This document shows, in pieces, positions 33,719-46,441 of a DNA stretch of 64,000 nt. The notes beneath the pieces are model-generated. The model was given only the letters and a program-made list of their open reading frames with translations, did no database searches and was not told the origin of the DNA. Both the position numbers and the translations under genes were made by a program. The DNA is from Pezizomycotina sp. ARF18 (Eukaryota; Ascomycota): positions 227,457 to 291,456 of the forward strand of contig AZLU01000010.1 of NCBI GenBank assembly GCA_002224055.1, written 5' to 3'. Numbering within the stretch: the stretch's first letter is position 1; the number at the start of each line of letters is the position of its first letter.

Positions 33719-36700
33719 AAGCTATGAGCGCGAAATAAGAGGCTTAGTGCGGGAAATAATTGTATAACGCTAATAGCTTCGGTCGAATCACACCGAAAAT
33801 AGCTTCGCAATCAAAGTTTTCCACATTATTTCCAATCATGTTCCTTTAGGTAAATTGAAACAAGCTATTAGCATTTTATCCAGATTGAAACCCCGATATG
33901 TAGTTCTATTTGCAAAGCGCATCGCGGAGGACGACAAGGCTAAGTATTTAAGGGGCAAAGTGAGTAATGCCCCAAAGCGATTTATCGCACAGTATATCCT
34001 GATCAGCAGTATTTGTTTTATGGGGTATTTCGAAACTGGAGTTATTATCATTGCTACCCTCCCGAGCATATCATAAACAAATGCACTTTCAGCATTAGGG
34101 TGGTTTGGAAGCATTTTAAGATATAAACATCGGCCAAGATCCCCATGTACGATACGTCGCTCTTATCAACACCTTAGCACAGTCCAAAGACGGGCTTTGT
34201 ACGCCAACATTCTTTCTTTTCCTTTATTTTTCTTCCACACTCTGAGATGACATAAATACTTAGATAAGACCCCACTAGACTACCTTCTCTCTCACTTAGA
34301 CTCTCTGCTCTACGGTAATTCAGATAGCCGTGCGCGAATACCTTACAAAAAGTACGTGTAACTGAAACTATCACCTCCAATTCACACTAACATCTTAAAT
34401 CTATATACACACGATGGAAGCATCAGAATCCTTTTTGCAGTCAATGACAATGATCAAGATAGCTAGGAGCTGGCGGGAAGTAATATTTACCGTTGTTGTG
34501 CAATGGCAGATTGTAATTTTAAATTTTTCTTTTAAGCAGTCCAAACTTTAACCACTAAAACCGGCACGTAAAGCGCTCAAGCAGAGTACGTCGATTATTA
34601 TCTCTAACGCGGCGCGGATTAATCGTGTTTTAAACCCGCATTTTCGAGTCGATGTTACCTCTGTGGAAATAAAATGCAAGTAGCTGGAGTATACCTCCGA
34701 AGCATAGCCGCCTGAAGCAATATGTCTAGCAAAAATAGTGCTTAGCTATAATTTGTCGCGTATTAGCGTTGTTATTTAATTTTATAATACCTTGCAATAA
34801 CCTCCTGGGAACGCCTTTGGTGTAATATTATTACGAAATCTGGGGTTCTTTCGTAGGTTCTGGAAAGAGGGGGTTATCATACAAGTGGAACCAGAGGCTA
34901 CGGCAAAATGCGACTATCATCCCCATAAATAAAGCTACTCTCTTCGAACTACCATTGTAGTGGCAATAAGAAATGAGCGGATTACGAATTATGATTATAT
35001 AGCGTCTACTGCGGTAAGGATTACAAGCCCGTTATCCGAGGGCTAAATCTCGGCATGTCAATAGCTCTTAATTGGAAGAAGCGTATTCAAAGCGTAGATA
35101 TTGCACTTTACATTTCTTGAACAACATATTCGTACTGGCAGCTATCGCCCTTCCGAGACTCCTAGTGATAACCCTCATAAATAGGACATTCTTACACAAG
35201 AGATATACCGACCATGTTCTCTCGCGTCGATGTATCCATCATAACTCGTCTTCGCCTGAGATGTAACCCATTATGTCCTGAGGCTATCTAGTCGTGTTCT
35301 GGACTTAGAGTAATTTTCGTGCTTAGTTTAGTTTTACGCTATACGGGAATCAAGAGTCTGATCTATTTTTTAAATTCGGCTATGGCTTGCCATCGTATAC
35401 CAGCTATTTGAAGCACAAGGCCTCGTAGATAGGCTTATTATTTGTCTCTTTTTTTTTTTTTTTTTGGCGGTAGATTCTACATCATGGCATGGGTATTTCT
35501 CGCCGGGAGCTCGTAGATTGGCAACTTTAAAAGCTTTACTCAAGCTTAGCGAGATCACCAACCCCCAAACTGCCGATAGTCTCAAGATCAAAAGGGTATC
35601 GTAAGGTCTGATGGATGGAGAAGTCTCGCTCTGCTGATATCAAAAGCGCGTGTGTTTACCTCGTTGAATTGAGTAAATTGTGAGCGTAGATTTCTCCGAA
35701 CTTTGTACTTTGTAATACCAGTTGTAATTTCCATGGGTTGTGGCATATCGGAGTTAGAAAAAATGGGCATTGTTTGCGTAAAACGCAACGGGAATTTTCA
35801 TCGCCCGTTGTTATCACTTGAATCTTGTGCGTAAAGAATATCACACATTATTCAGACTGAGGATTATTATGAAGTTTGAAGATTTCTCGTGAAGTTTCAA
35901 GTAAGTCTAACTTATCCATAACCCATGATTTCCATTTTGTATCTCTGATACTTGCGAGTGGAGGAGTAGGGAAGTCGAAAAGGAGCTCGTTTATGCTTGA
36001 GAACTGCAATGTCCTTTACCAATTAGAGAATGATATCCCTTGGATCTGGAGTGGCCGATTTATCAGATTAAACTTTCGAATCGTGTAAAGTACTATCGCC
36101 GAGGCGTTTGGAAGACGTGGGCCCTTGCCATGAAAACTGCCCGCACTGTTTACCATTTGTCAAAAAAAAAGCATTAGAGCTTATGGTACGTTTTTTCTTC
36201 CACAGCTAGTTGATATATTTTGGTCCCCTTTCGAGTTGTATATTTCTCAAACCCTACCCGTAAGACTCAGAATTGATTTTGATTGAGCTGTTTAAACTCC
36301 TATCGGATCTCTAGGTCTCGGACCTTAGAGAGGACGATGAATATGACGAAGCGGTGGCATTTGCATTTTTGTCTTCAAGATTGGTGGGTAAAAAATGCTT
36401 GCTTATTCTACGAATTAGAGGAAGCTCCGAACGTTTCTCTAAGTTTTACATTGCCGTGTGTGTAATTCTGTCATTTCCTGTCCGGTGATCCATACGCCCG
36501 AGTGAGGGTCGAAAATATTGATGTAAGGTCTAAAGTAGCATTCGTTCCTAATATAGGTTTTGCCGAAAGCGACTGGTTGATTATTCTACCCAGATTTCGT
36601 CAAATGAAATGTCTCGAAGTGCTAGGTGAGTTACGGAGAATTGTATCGAAGCTCCAGGCCCTGGAATTTTGATAAATCGCGACAATATGGTTTTCCGCTT

Positions 36701-37872
36701 ACAACTATATTTTTCTGTCGTCAAGATTAAGAGTAACTACGCCATTTATCCTCTGAGCCGAGCCGCCCCTGAATTATTTCCCTAGATTCCCCTCACTCTA
36801 TGCCGTCACTAGATTTACAAGTCTCTATATCCTGATCGCTCATGTACGAGAGTCGATGTAGAAAATGACGATATCAAGTCCATCGTTTGAGCAGGCCTTA
36901 TTTCAGGCTTCGTGAAACTCGAGTTCACGCCATGAAGTACGTTAGTCATATGGCAAGGGCGTCGTTGCACGCGTTTCTTTCTGTGCTAATATGAACCGTG
37001 TGGGCTGCTGAAGGTGATGAGAGAAGCCTATGAATTGAGAGCGGTGCTCCTTAAGATGAAATTATGGAAGTTGATGAACCCTCGTTTTCATAGCAATGGC
37101 AATTATCCGACGCGAGTGTATCTTCCGAAAAAATAAAGAGTATTATAGATATTTTCGCGAGAGACTAGGTTCACTACGCCGGAAATGTGTACTTATATCG
37201 GTGCGGTTCGCGCAGAAGTTTGTGGAATATATCTGATCAGTCTTTGTTTCGCAGTCAAGTAAATCTAATATGAGCTCAACCTCATATCCAGGCCCTTTAG
37301 GGTAGTATCCGAGGTGTTTCATTTCACTTATACAATGATCTTGCCTTCGCCAGTTTCGACGCGGTTGTCAAGACTATCTCGCACTGTTCGGAATGTCTAG
37401 AGCTTGTTTATAACTGCGGGTTTTTTTCCACAGACGAAAGGCCTGGTTTGAATGCACACGTACCTATCGCGACTCGGCGGATGGAATCCGGTAATTTTTC
37501 TACCATGTTAGCCTTTTAATACACGATTCGACATGGTTCCGGATGCTTCAAATAATTATGCTTTTCGGCACTTTCTTAACTCTTTATACGATCTAAGAAT
37601 GCGTTTAGAATACTTAAGTATAGTAGAAGCTCGCACAGGGGCTTCAGTAGGAAGAGGTGTCTGAGATATATGCATACGGATCTGCGTGGCTCGAATTGTA
37701 AAAAAAGTATAAGAGTATGAAGTTTAGTATACGTGAAGCTCAATCTGTTTGATTATAAATAAACGATTGATAGCCGAAGATAATAAATGCGGACAATATG
37801 GTCTTGATTATCTCAAGACGTGATTTTATTAGTGTTTATTAGTTCGGAGAGCGGTGAAAAAAGATAGGCATG

Positions 37873-37903
<31 letters not shown>

Positions 37904-38284
37904 AGCGGGCAAAGCGTCGAGGATCAGATAAGATTAGATTATACTAAACCGATTTGGCAATTAAAATAAGTTTATCCGACGTCTTGGCAGTCTAGTTTCA
38001 AATCCTCACTCCAGATCGATCCGCGCAGCCAAGGAACTTGGAACTTCTAGAAGCCAACAAAGGCGAAAAGCAAAAAAAGAAACGAAGCAAATTGAAAAAA
38101 AAAAAAAAAAAAGAAATTATTTTCGGCTGTGAAAATTTCAACTCCTTTTTCTCGTTCCCATTGGATCCCTTCTTGATCCGTCATCCACTGCCATTTCCAA
38201 TTAATTTCTCCTATCTTCTGCATAAAACCAAATACCTCCACCGAACCTTCCCTCCACCGTTCCTTCTCCATTATAAATTTATTA
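33161..38284. other. Gene-poor stretch
   Basis: About 5.1 kb. It contains A runs at 33688-33716 and 37873-37901. On the plus strand, 36315-36480 keeps a 57-codon open segment (LREDDEYDEAVAFAFLSSRL) without a start codon, and around 36590 a leucine-rich-like string (PRFRQMKCLEVLG) occurs. They could be remnants of an F-box/LRR-type gene, but I cannot support that. The last 250 bases precede the helicase gene and hold a short A run near 38096-38112. Confidence 0.4.
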
Positions 38285-40327
38285 ATGTCGTCTCGCCTCC
38301 TCGCGAGCTTCGTAGAAACCCAATGCCGCAGACTTAGAATAAACACACTACCAAACGCAAGCATCTACGCCAACAGCAGCGCCCTCCGACTGCAGCAAAG
38401 AGGTCAGCACCGATTACTTTCACTACTCGCAACGATGCCCGGCCGACGAGGAGGTTTCGGTGCCGGCAGCCGTCGAGGTCGTCGCGGCAGCCACAGCGGG
38501 AAGAGGGGGTTTTCTTCCCAGCAGCCGCGCGCAATCAACACTACTCAGCCCGTTAAGAAAGCCAAAGTTGAGGCTGAACTTGAATCTCCGGCTACACCTA
38601 CGAGCGGCAGCGATACGTCTGTAAGCATCGGTACGACGCCGTTTACTTCCATCGCCGACGTCGTGGATGCGCGCATAGTGAAGAATATTACGCAGGGTAT
38701 GAAGTTCCAGACGATGACGGACGTGCAGGCGACGACGGTTCGCCCGCTGCTTTCGGGGAAAGATGTTCTCGCTGTAAGTTCTCCTACCATATCTCGTAAT
38801 CGATTCTGTTTTTTTCTTTCGCTAATGTACTCTACAGCAAGCGAAAACGGGAACCGGTAAAACGCTCGCGTTCCTAATCCCCATCGTGCAAAAATACATC
38901 GCCGACGAGACGTCTTCCGCTCTACTCATCGCCCCGACCCGCGAACTCGCCATGCAGATCGCAGAAGAAGCCGAGGAACTATCAGCGGGTATAATCGACA
39001 AGAGTAAATCCAAGTCATCGTGGGCGGTACGAACAAGAACACCGAAACGAACAGGATCCTCAAGACACTCCTGCGATCCTCGTCGCTACACCGGGGCGTA
39101 TTATAGATCACTTCGAAGATCCCGCGTCGGGTTCGACGCTCCTGAAGTTGAAATGGAGCACGCTCGTGCTCGACGAGACGGACCGGTTGCTCGATCCGGG
39201 GTTCAAGCGGCACATCGAGAAGGCCGTGGGCTACCTCAATTCTTCTTCGCTGAGTAGCCCATCGGAGCGGCAAACACTGCTGTTCTCCGCTACCATCTCG
39301 CCCGACGTCAGGGAAGGGTTGGGCATGATGGTCCGGGAGGGACAGTACGAGTTTATCAGCACGCTAAAAGCAGAAGATATTAACGCCCACGAGCGAATTC
39401 CTCAGTTCCTCATGACGCTCCCGACGAAGCTACTACGACTTTACTCCCCGCATCAGCGCACGTACTCCTCCGCGAAGCAAACAGTACTCCGAACTTTAAA
39501 GCCATCGCGTTCCTTCCGACGGCGCGACAAACGGGACTGTTCTGCGAATTCTTCAACCAATTAGGCGTCTCGAAGGACATTAAATTACTAGAAATACACT
39601 CCGCATGACGCAATCCCGTCGCACAACTACATCCCAAATGTTCACGAGTGCTAAATCGGCCGTCCTATTCTCCTCCGACGTCACAGCGCGTGGTATGGAT
39701 TTCCCCGACGTAACGCACGTCTTCCAAATCGGCTTACCGTCTTCGGGGGAGCAGTACATCCACCGCCTCGGCCGTACCGGTCGCGCCGGAAAAGGCGGTA
39801 AAGGAATCACAATCCTCTACCCATCCGAGCGATCAGTCTTAATTCTTTCCCACAACTCCGAAAGCTCCTCCCGTAATAAAATCCCAGCCACCGCCTACAG
39901 AAGCGCAAATGGACGAAATACGTCCTACAGTGGAAAAAGCCATACGCCGCACGGATCCAATAATAAGGAGCGGGCTTACTCCGCGTGGTTAGGATACTAC
40001 AAGACATTCATCGGGAAGATGGGGTGGGGTCCGACTAAACTAGTCGAGACGGCGAATAGCATGGCGCAGGAAGCCTGGGGGTTAGATGAGCTTCCGGTAT
40101 GGATCCATGATTATTGGGAAAATGGGATTGAAGGGTGTTCCGGGTTGAGGATCGAGAAGGGTATGCGACCGCCGCCGAGGGGACAACCGAGGCAGAAGCA
40201 GACGCAGGAGAAACCGGCGCAGTTGGAGATGCCGTCGAGGAGGTTGAGGCACCAGCAGATACCCGGAACTATATCTGAGGTTGACGGTCCGCCGAGGAGG
40301 GGTGGGCCCGGTGGCAGGAAGTATTAA
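38285..40327 (+). CDS. MSS116-type DEAD-box RNA helicase, probably mitochondrial; several frame breaks
   Basis: ATP-dependent RNA helicase of the kind that remodels group I/II introns and other mitochondrial RNAs. The N-terminus is basic and Ser/Leu-rich ([20 protein letters not shown]), like a matrix presequence, then a Gly/Arg stretch. Motifs occur in order: Q-motif [19 protein letters not shown], a 64-base intron at 38774-38837 (GTAAGT, CTAAT branch, TACAG), motif I AKTGTGKT, Ia PTRELAMQI, Ib ATPGRI, II DETD (instead of DEAD), [37 protein letters not shown]. The C-terminus ends in an Arg/Pro/Gly tail. The motifs lie in different frames: about six single-base indels are needed, near 39020, 39090, 39445, 39600, 39840 and 39950. 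Either sequencing errors or a pseudogene. Confidence 0.85.
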
Positions 40328-40923
40328 TATAAACAAAAATTTTTATAGAATTGTATTAGAAGGGTGGAATGCCGTCTTTGCTTTTTTCTTTTGTAATTTT
40401 ATAGGATAGAACCGCGGGATCGCGCTCTTCTAGATGGCACAAAAACGGAACAATAGACTTGGAGGGGAAAAAAAAAAGCGGAACATACTTGGCTTTGTTT
40501 AACTTAAGATTACGAATATTTGCTTTTTCCCTTTTTGTTCTTGCTATTGCTATTCTCTTTCTTCGTTCGAGGGACTGTAGTATATATGCATAAAAAAACG
40601 GGCATTATAGAGCTTGTATGGACAATATGATTATCTCTTCTCATACGCGTATCAACCAGCCGCGGGTAATGCACAAAAATGATTTTGAGAGAAAAGTAAA
40701 CGAGCATGTAAGCCCAATTTACGTATTATATTTATATTGTCACCTCATGATAGTTGTAGTGGGACAATTTGGACACTTCGAGAATGGGAGGATAGGGAGT
40801 GAAGTTACTGCTTGCTCCGCATATCAGCCTTTTTAGTAAGAGCACAATCTTACCACGGCAATTTCCCGTCTTCGTAAAGCTGTCCATACTTCATCCAAGC
40901 ACACTTAACCTTTGCAGAGACGC
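40328..40923. other. Convergent 3' intergenic region
   Basis: AT-rich region between the helicase and the F-box gene, which point at each other. It probably holds both 3' UTRs. No gene. Confidence 0.5.
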
Positions 40924-41638
40924 TCAACCACAAGGCTCCTTTATCCTCCCCCGTACACTCATCGATATGACCGCCCCCGTCACGTCTAGAAGCCATCGCC
41001 CACCGATATGACGGAGGAACACTTTATATATCTTCTCCTCGTGCTCCCAAACGTTCTCTTCCTCATCGTCGTCTCCATTTTCGTATTCACTTTCGTCTCC
41101 GTATTCGTTTTCGTCTTCATCAAGGCCTTTCAAGGCTTTTTTTGGCGCTCTTCAAGGCTTTTTTGGAGTAGCGGGATCGCACCGCAAACTGAGGTAGTTA
41201 ACAACGGCGCCGGGTCCGCACGGATGGAATCGTTGTCTCGTAGCATATCTTGATCCAGAACATCCAGCTTAAGCGCAAGCTCTTCAATTTCTCCAGCGAG
41301 CTGCTGCACCTTAAGGACGTGATGGAGGGATTGAACATAAGGTGGGTACCTCGAGACGTCATTCGTGCCGTGTGGGGACGGACTGGTGAAGAGCTTTGCC
41401 AGGGGGGCGGTGGATTCGGTGATATGAACATTGAGACGCGGATCGTTTCGTGGTAGGCTTTGAAAATGCCGCGAAGCGCACGGTTGACTTTGATGACGGA
41501 GAAGACTCTGGAGATGTCTAGGTAGGTGAAGATGTCTAGCAGGAGCTCGCTCGAGAGGCTGCAGAGGAGATTTTCGACTGTGCCATCTGATGGAGAAACA
41601 GTAGGCGCTTTTGAGCACTTTGGTCGTGGAAGATCCAT
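40924..41638 (-). CDS. F-box protein with acidic C-terminal region, two frame breaks
   Basis: F-box proteins recruit substrates to SCF ubiquitin ligases through Skp1. The start is MDLPRPKCSKAPTVSPSD at 41638. NLLCSLSSELLLDIFTYLDI then SRVFSVIKVNRALRGIF is a good F-box (leucine-rich start, 'D' turn, V.R...R). After about 41440 the helical coding signal moves frame (VQSLHHVLKVQQLAGEIEEL, then LDQDMLRDND). At an A7 run near 41140 it moves again into a very acidic stretch (DEDENEYGDESEYENGDDDE) ending at 40924. No substrate-binding repeat (WD40, LRR) was seen. Both shifts look like homopolymer indels rather than introns. Confidence 0.65.
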
Positions 41639-42878
41639 GTCTGAATATCAGCAAATGGAGAAGTTCCGAGGAATAAAGGCCGTTTCTGGAGATGTGGTTC
41701 AATTCTTAGTTAGTATTAAACATGGGTTTATATTTGGATTGTTTAAATGTGTTCTTGATTTCGTTCACCTCCAGGAGATCGTGAGTTGTTAAGTAGTAGA
41801 TAGATAAAGTATTCCTTTTTTTTTTTCTTTTTTTTTTTCTTTTTTTTTTTTTTTGGGAGATCATTATAGATTATTTTTTTTTCTTCCACTCATGTCTGCT
41901 TTTGTGATTTTTCACTTTCTCACTCTATCACCACCACCACCACCGATATATATTTGTTCTAGCAACAGACTAATTAGCTTATCACTGTTACATGACTACT
42001 TAAGTATTGTGGCATTATACGGTACAACGATCCTCCGCTTGATTACAATCGAGGACATATCGGAAAACCGGACCTCATCCATGCGGCAAACATAACTGAG
42101 GTGTCGAGGTCTACTCTACATCAAAGCGCATGAGCAACAAGGCTTTACTGCCAGAGATCCCACGCTTCTTCGGGAGGAGACAGAACAGCTCAGACGCATT
42201 AGTGCAAAATTCGCTACCTTCAAGCCTGGAAAACGATATAAATTCCGTTCCCTTAGCTCTCGTCTTTGTGCTGGAAAAGGGCTAGGTATATGAACAATAG
42301 AGTTGTTTGTTATAGTGGCTCTAAGTGTTAACTGCTGCACTTCTTCTTCTTTTCTTTTTTTTTTTTTGCCATTATTACTTCAATTTTTGCCCAAGTTTGC
42401 CTTCTTTTATTTACGCCTACAAAATTATCCACTTCCTCTCCTTCTCCAAATCCAAATAACCATCACCTTTTACCTTCTCCTTCAATCATCCATAGTCAGT
42501 TCCAATTTACAAATGCCACTACTGATATGCTTCAATTTTTGAAGGTCTTTCTGCATCAGCCCGAATTATCCAGTGTTCTTCAATATCCCAAGATTCTCCT
42601 CCGCAATCTTCACACTATGGTCTGTCTACCTTAACCTACCGTCCTTTTAAAAGGCAAACCTCAACCGTATTCAAGGGATTTCGACTTTCACTACGAGGGC
42701 GAGAACATTCATGATGAACATAGCGCGGCTCAAAGTAATGCGGGAACCAAATCCAAAAGGCTGCTAGGTTAGTCCCCTTTCAAGTTAATATTCCATCACA
42801 AGCAAACAGACGATTATGTATGAGAAGCTCTGTGTTTCCATCGTCTGTTATTTGTCCTCTTCTCTAGTGCCTTTCGTC
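41639..42878. other. Intergenic stretch with T/C-rich tracts
   Basis: Contains T-rich tracts at 41816-41852, a (CAC)n patch at 41931-41944 and pyrimidine-rich DNA at 42335-42490. A possible exon reading NIHDEHSAAQ lies around 42690-42770 on the plus strand. It is not strong enough to call. Confidence 0.4.
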
Positions 42879-43139
42879 ATGGTTTTACCTGCTGTCAAAC
42901 ACGCTCTTGCAATTGGGCTCTCGCTTACCTTTTCCTCCGCTGCAAGCGTGCCAACTTATACGATCCTTCACATCGCAAGCATACAATCTTACATCCGTCT
43001 TTTAAATCGGTTACCAAAAGCAAACACAATCCCGAGGCAGATGGCTAGCAACCTTCATGTCGAAGCCCTGCTCGATATCGTAGCAACAAAGTCTCCGAAC
43101 GACCCCTGCTATGGAGGGTTTACTAAAAGCAAAGGATGA
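42879..43139 (+). CDS. Possible small secreted protein, unrecognised
   Basis: ATG at 42879 gives MVLPAVKHALAIGLSLTFSS, a plausible signal peptide ending near SAA, followed by ~65 residues with one cysteine and no recognised motif, closing at 43139. The frame is open further upstream, so the start is a choice based on the signal-like segment. It could be a terminal exon or chance. Confidence 0.22.
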   Translation: MVLPAVKHALAIGLSLTFSSAASVPTYTILHIASIQSYIRLLNRLPKANTIPRQMASNLHVEALLDIVATKSPNDPCYGGFTKSKG

Positions 43140-44020
43140 CGATGATTACGCTAACAAAGTCGCTAGGGCTAAAATATTAAGTCTTAAGAGGGACTTCAAG
43201 ATGGTCATATGAAAGCAATAGTGACCGGGACTTTATCACTACTTGCTGCTCATATACAACGGAACCGTGCCTTTAACTTTTGGGTCATTAGCTTCGACTG
43301 CCTCCTATTGAGAACCCCAAGGTCACTTATGCCTCTCGTGGCCATTTCCTGATTAATCAAATCAGCCTTTAAGACAATAAATCTAAGACACAACGAAGGA
43401 GCACGAAAACTCTAGGATCGTCGATATTTAGAACGACGATGAGGAGATTCATGATGAACACAAGGAGCTTAGAGGTAAAGTTGTATGATGCCCAACAGTT
43501 TCCTGTCTAGTTATTAAGTTTCATTAAAGAGGATGTTTAGACGTTCTACGCCACTGTGCCATCTCTTCCCCGGCATTCTCGTTTCGATGCAAGGCGTTTC
43601 TTTATTTATCAAGAAGTTTTTATTTTATTTATTTTTTTTTTTGGCTTTTCCTTGAGTGTCTACCGCTTACATTACACTTCAATCCGTGCTCGCTAACCCT
43701 CTTCTACCGACGCATCTCATAGTCGAATTAGGCGACGGAATATTTTGGATATCTTGGTAGCCAATCAAGGGTTCCCGACGCCCGCCTTAGCCCCCGCTTC
43801 AATCCTAGCTCGAACGGGCCCCCATATGCCGCTTCTCCAAATAAATATGGATGTCCAGTGCCTTTGCGAAACAGGGTACATCACGGTAAATCCTCACGAA
43901 TATTCCAGCGGCGGAAGCCCGGGATATCACGCCGACCTGCGATGAGTTTGCTCGTGAAATTTGGGTAGTTTCAAGATGTTGGGTACAACAGTTTTCGAAA
44001 AGTGTGAAGCTCGATATGCA
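43140..44020. other. Intergenic stretch
   Basis: A 14-base string (attcatgatgaaca) shared with 42706-42720 recurs near 43447, suggesting small local duplication. No gene supported. Confidence 0.35.
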
Positions 44021-44504
44021 TCAGATCCAGAGTTGCTCAACTCTACTGATAATACTGGCAAATCTGACGGCTTCTGGGGTAATCTGTTCCCCGAAAACGA
44101 GGCGGAGAACTCTTTTCCCAGTGCGATTCACTAGATGGTCGGCATAGGACTTGTGAAATATCACGAGGTCATCTTCTCCACCAAAAGGATTCGCAGAGGA
44201 AATGGACATAACGGCGCTAAAAACGTGTGTGGATGCGAGCTGGCAGGGCATAACACTAAAAACTCCCGACAGTGACGTTCCCTATAATGTCAAGACTGCG
44301 AACCACCTCGGGGTTTACCCAAACACAGCCTTGGGATAAAAATATGAATCCATTTGCAACACACTTTTTATTTACACTAGAATTTATATCAAAACTCTGA
44401 GGGGTAGAACCAGCGATACAGGAGAGCGCCGAACCCCGCAGAGGACACCTCTCCACTTTCCCACAGCCTCCCTTCTCAATATATGTTTCCTCTACTTGCT
44501 CCAC
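44021..44504 (-). CDS. Unrecognised protein with N-terminal cysteines, one homopolymer frame break
   Basis: Two abutting open segments on the minus strand. 44504-44256 gives a cysteine-bearing region (GGCGKVERCPLRGSALSC, NKKCVANG, QGCVWVNPEVVRSLD). 44251-44021 continues with a folded-looking region (FGGEDDLVIFHKSYADHLVN, then TGKRVLRLVFGEQITPEAV). The first closes at a TAG inside a T5 run. Removing one T would join them, so a homopolymer indel is the simplest reading. No ATG with good context was found; a splice acceptor-like TGAG lies just upstream of 44504. Family unknown. Confidence 0.35.
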
Positions 44505-45070
44505 GCTCAGTTAATGATAATGAGGTGCATCTTGACAAGACAACTACCATCGAACTCACGGGGAATATCAACGCTTCTCGTCTAGACACTTTTCCAGAGT
44601 GCGCTCGGCGCACAACACTGAAGCCGGATTGAAGTTCTTGATGGGATAGTATACATTCAAATATGAGATGAAGTTCTCAGGAGGCGTACACGAAGCTACC
44701 AATTGCGGATGGTTTGGTAGGATTGTATAGCTGCGGCTATTATGCCAAACGCGAGATATGAAAACTTTCCTTCAAATTCCGATGATAGGTAAGAAACACA
44801 TCCACATTGCACGGTTCCTCGATTTTTCTATGTGTTCTTGACTAAAAAGCTTTAATAATTAACAGTACAGATTAGTTCTCGAGAACGGAATTGGGAGAAG
44901 CCGCAGACCTTAGGATACGCGCCGACACATAGAACGCGGTTTCCGCAGATGTGCAAACGGACATAGCACATCTGCGCGAAACCTGCCCATATCCTTTCCC
45001 CCCGCGCACAAAAAGAACGGCACTAAGACTTTCTCAAGACTTTCAAGACGATACATTCACTTCATATCAC
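44505..45070. other. Intergenic stretch
   Basis: No supportable gene. A segment near 44885-44915 resembles one near 45246-45275 (see findings). Confidence 0.35.
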
Positions 45071-45240
45071 AATGAATCTCTTTGAGCCAAAAAAAAAACC
45101 CTCGGCCATTCAAACCTGCGAACGGTGTACAGTCGAGCGGAGGACACTCCAAAACCGAACTTCAGTCGCATAGCAAGAGTAGATGTGATCGATCCTACGA
45201 AGGATAAAGGCTCTGCGTCTGGGGATACTCCAGATGAGGG
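45071..45240 (+). CDS. Possible exon, unrecognised
   Basis: An open segment reading TVYSRAEDTPKPNFSRIARV then DVIDPTKDKGSASGDTPDEG, ending exactly at a GTAAGA splice donor at ~45240. The ATG at 45072 (MNLFEP) leads into it through an A10 run, in a frame that differs by one base. Composition is coding-like, but there is no homology call. Confidence 0.2.
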
Positions 45241-46403
45241 TAAGAATTCCAATTGGAAGAAGTCGCAGGCCTTATAGAGAAAGAAGAAAAATCTCTCGAT
45301 CGGCATTCTGAACGAAGAAACTTGTTTGGAGCACCGTGGAGGAGGGATCGATAATTTAGTTAGATTGATGGATAATGAGCCCTATTCATATAACATAAGG
45401 GATATATACGCGATGTATGGCTAATAATGTCCCTATAGAAACTGACCTCGCATTAGTCACAGTTCTCCTTGCTGACGGGTAAGAAATTCCGTTTTCCATA
45501 TGAAGGTCTCCTTTCTACTTAGCCCATAGCTACAAGGAGCTTTCTAGGTGTCGCGGAGAGTATATCAAAAGATGATGGACTGGTGGTGTATTGCCCCAAA
45601 TTTCTGCATAGAAAAAAAAAAAGAAAAAAAAGAGAAACCGTTATAGAGTGACCCAACCTCAGCGGAATAAAAGTCATCCGGCTTTCTCCTAATGAAAAAT
45701 GTCCTTCTAAATTCTAATATAAAAAACCTTCACTGTCATCTTGATTCTTCGAATACTTGATAAAAGCGGGTACGAGAATGGGACTTTTTCTTTTTCTTTT
45801 TCTTTTTTTTTTTTCGGGGTAATTCAAGTATAAGATATTTAGGTACTTGGTCTCGAATATAAAGTGAAAGAATGTGGAAACGAACATATTATTGCAATTG
45901 GCGATATCGACCTCACTCCTTCATCTTTTTCCGTATGCAGAATCCCTTTTCCTTATCCTCTTATCCCTTCTTCCTCTCCATAAACGTCCTCCTAAACTGT
46001 AAGCTGAACCTTCTAGATCTTCATTCTTCCTTATCTCTTTAGAGAGACAACCGTGTCTACAGTTCTTCCAGAGAAAAAAAAATGCGGTATTAACTGTGAG
46101 GAATACATATACGCAACACGCAAAGCCTTTCGACTAAACGTGAAAAAAGAGAACTTAAATGCGCACGTATTATGATAGACCATGTACCAGATTGGTTGGA
46201 GGGGGGGAAGGAAAAATGACATCGCTGCCCTATTTTTAATGTGTAATTTCATATTCGAAGTATATAGACTATCCTAATCAAAAAGGAAAAAAACGCTTAT
46301 AGACATAAAATAGAATAGCGAAGTAAAAGAAAAGAAGGAAAGGGCCTTTCCCATCCCAGCCTATTCTCTCATTTCTTTCCCCTTCAAAATGAACAAAAAT
46401 AAC

Positions 46404-46441
<38 letters not shown>

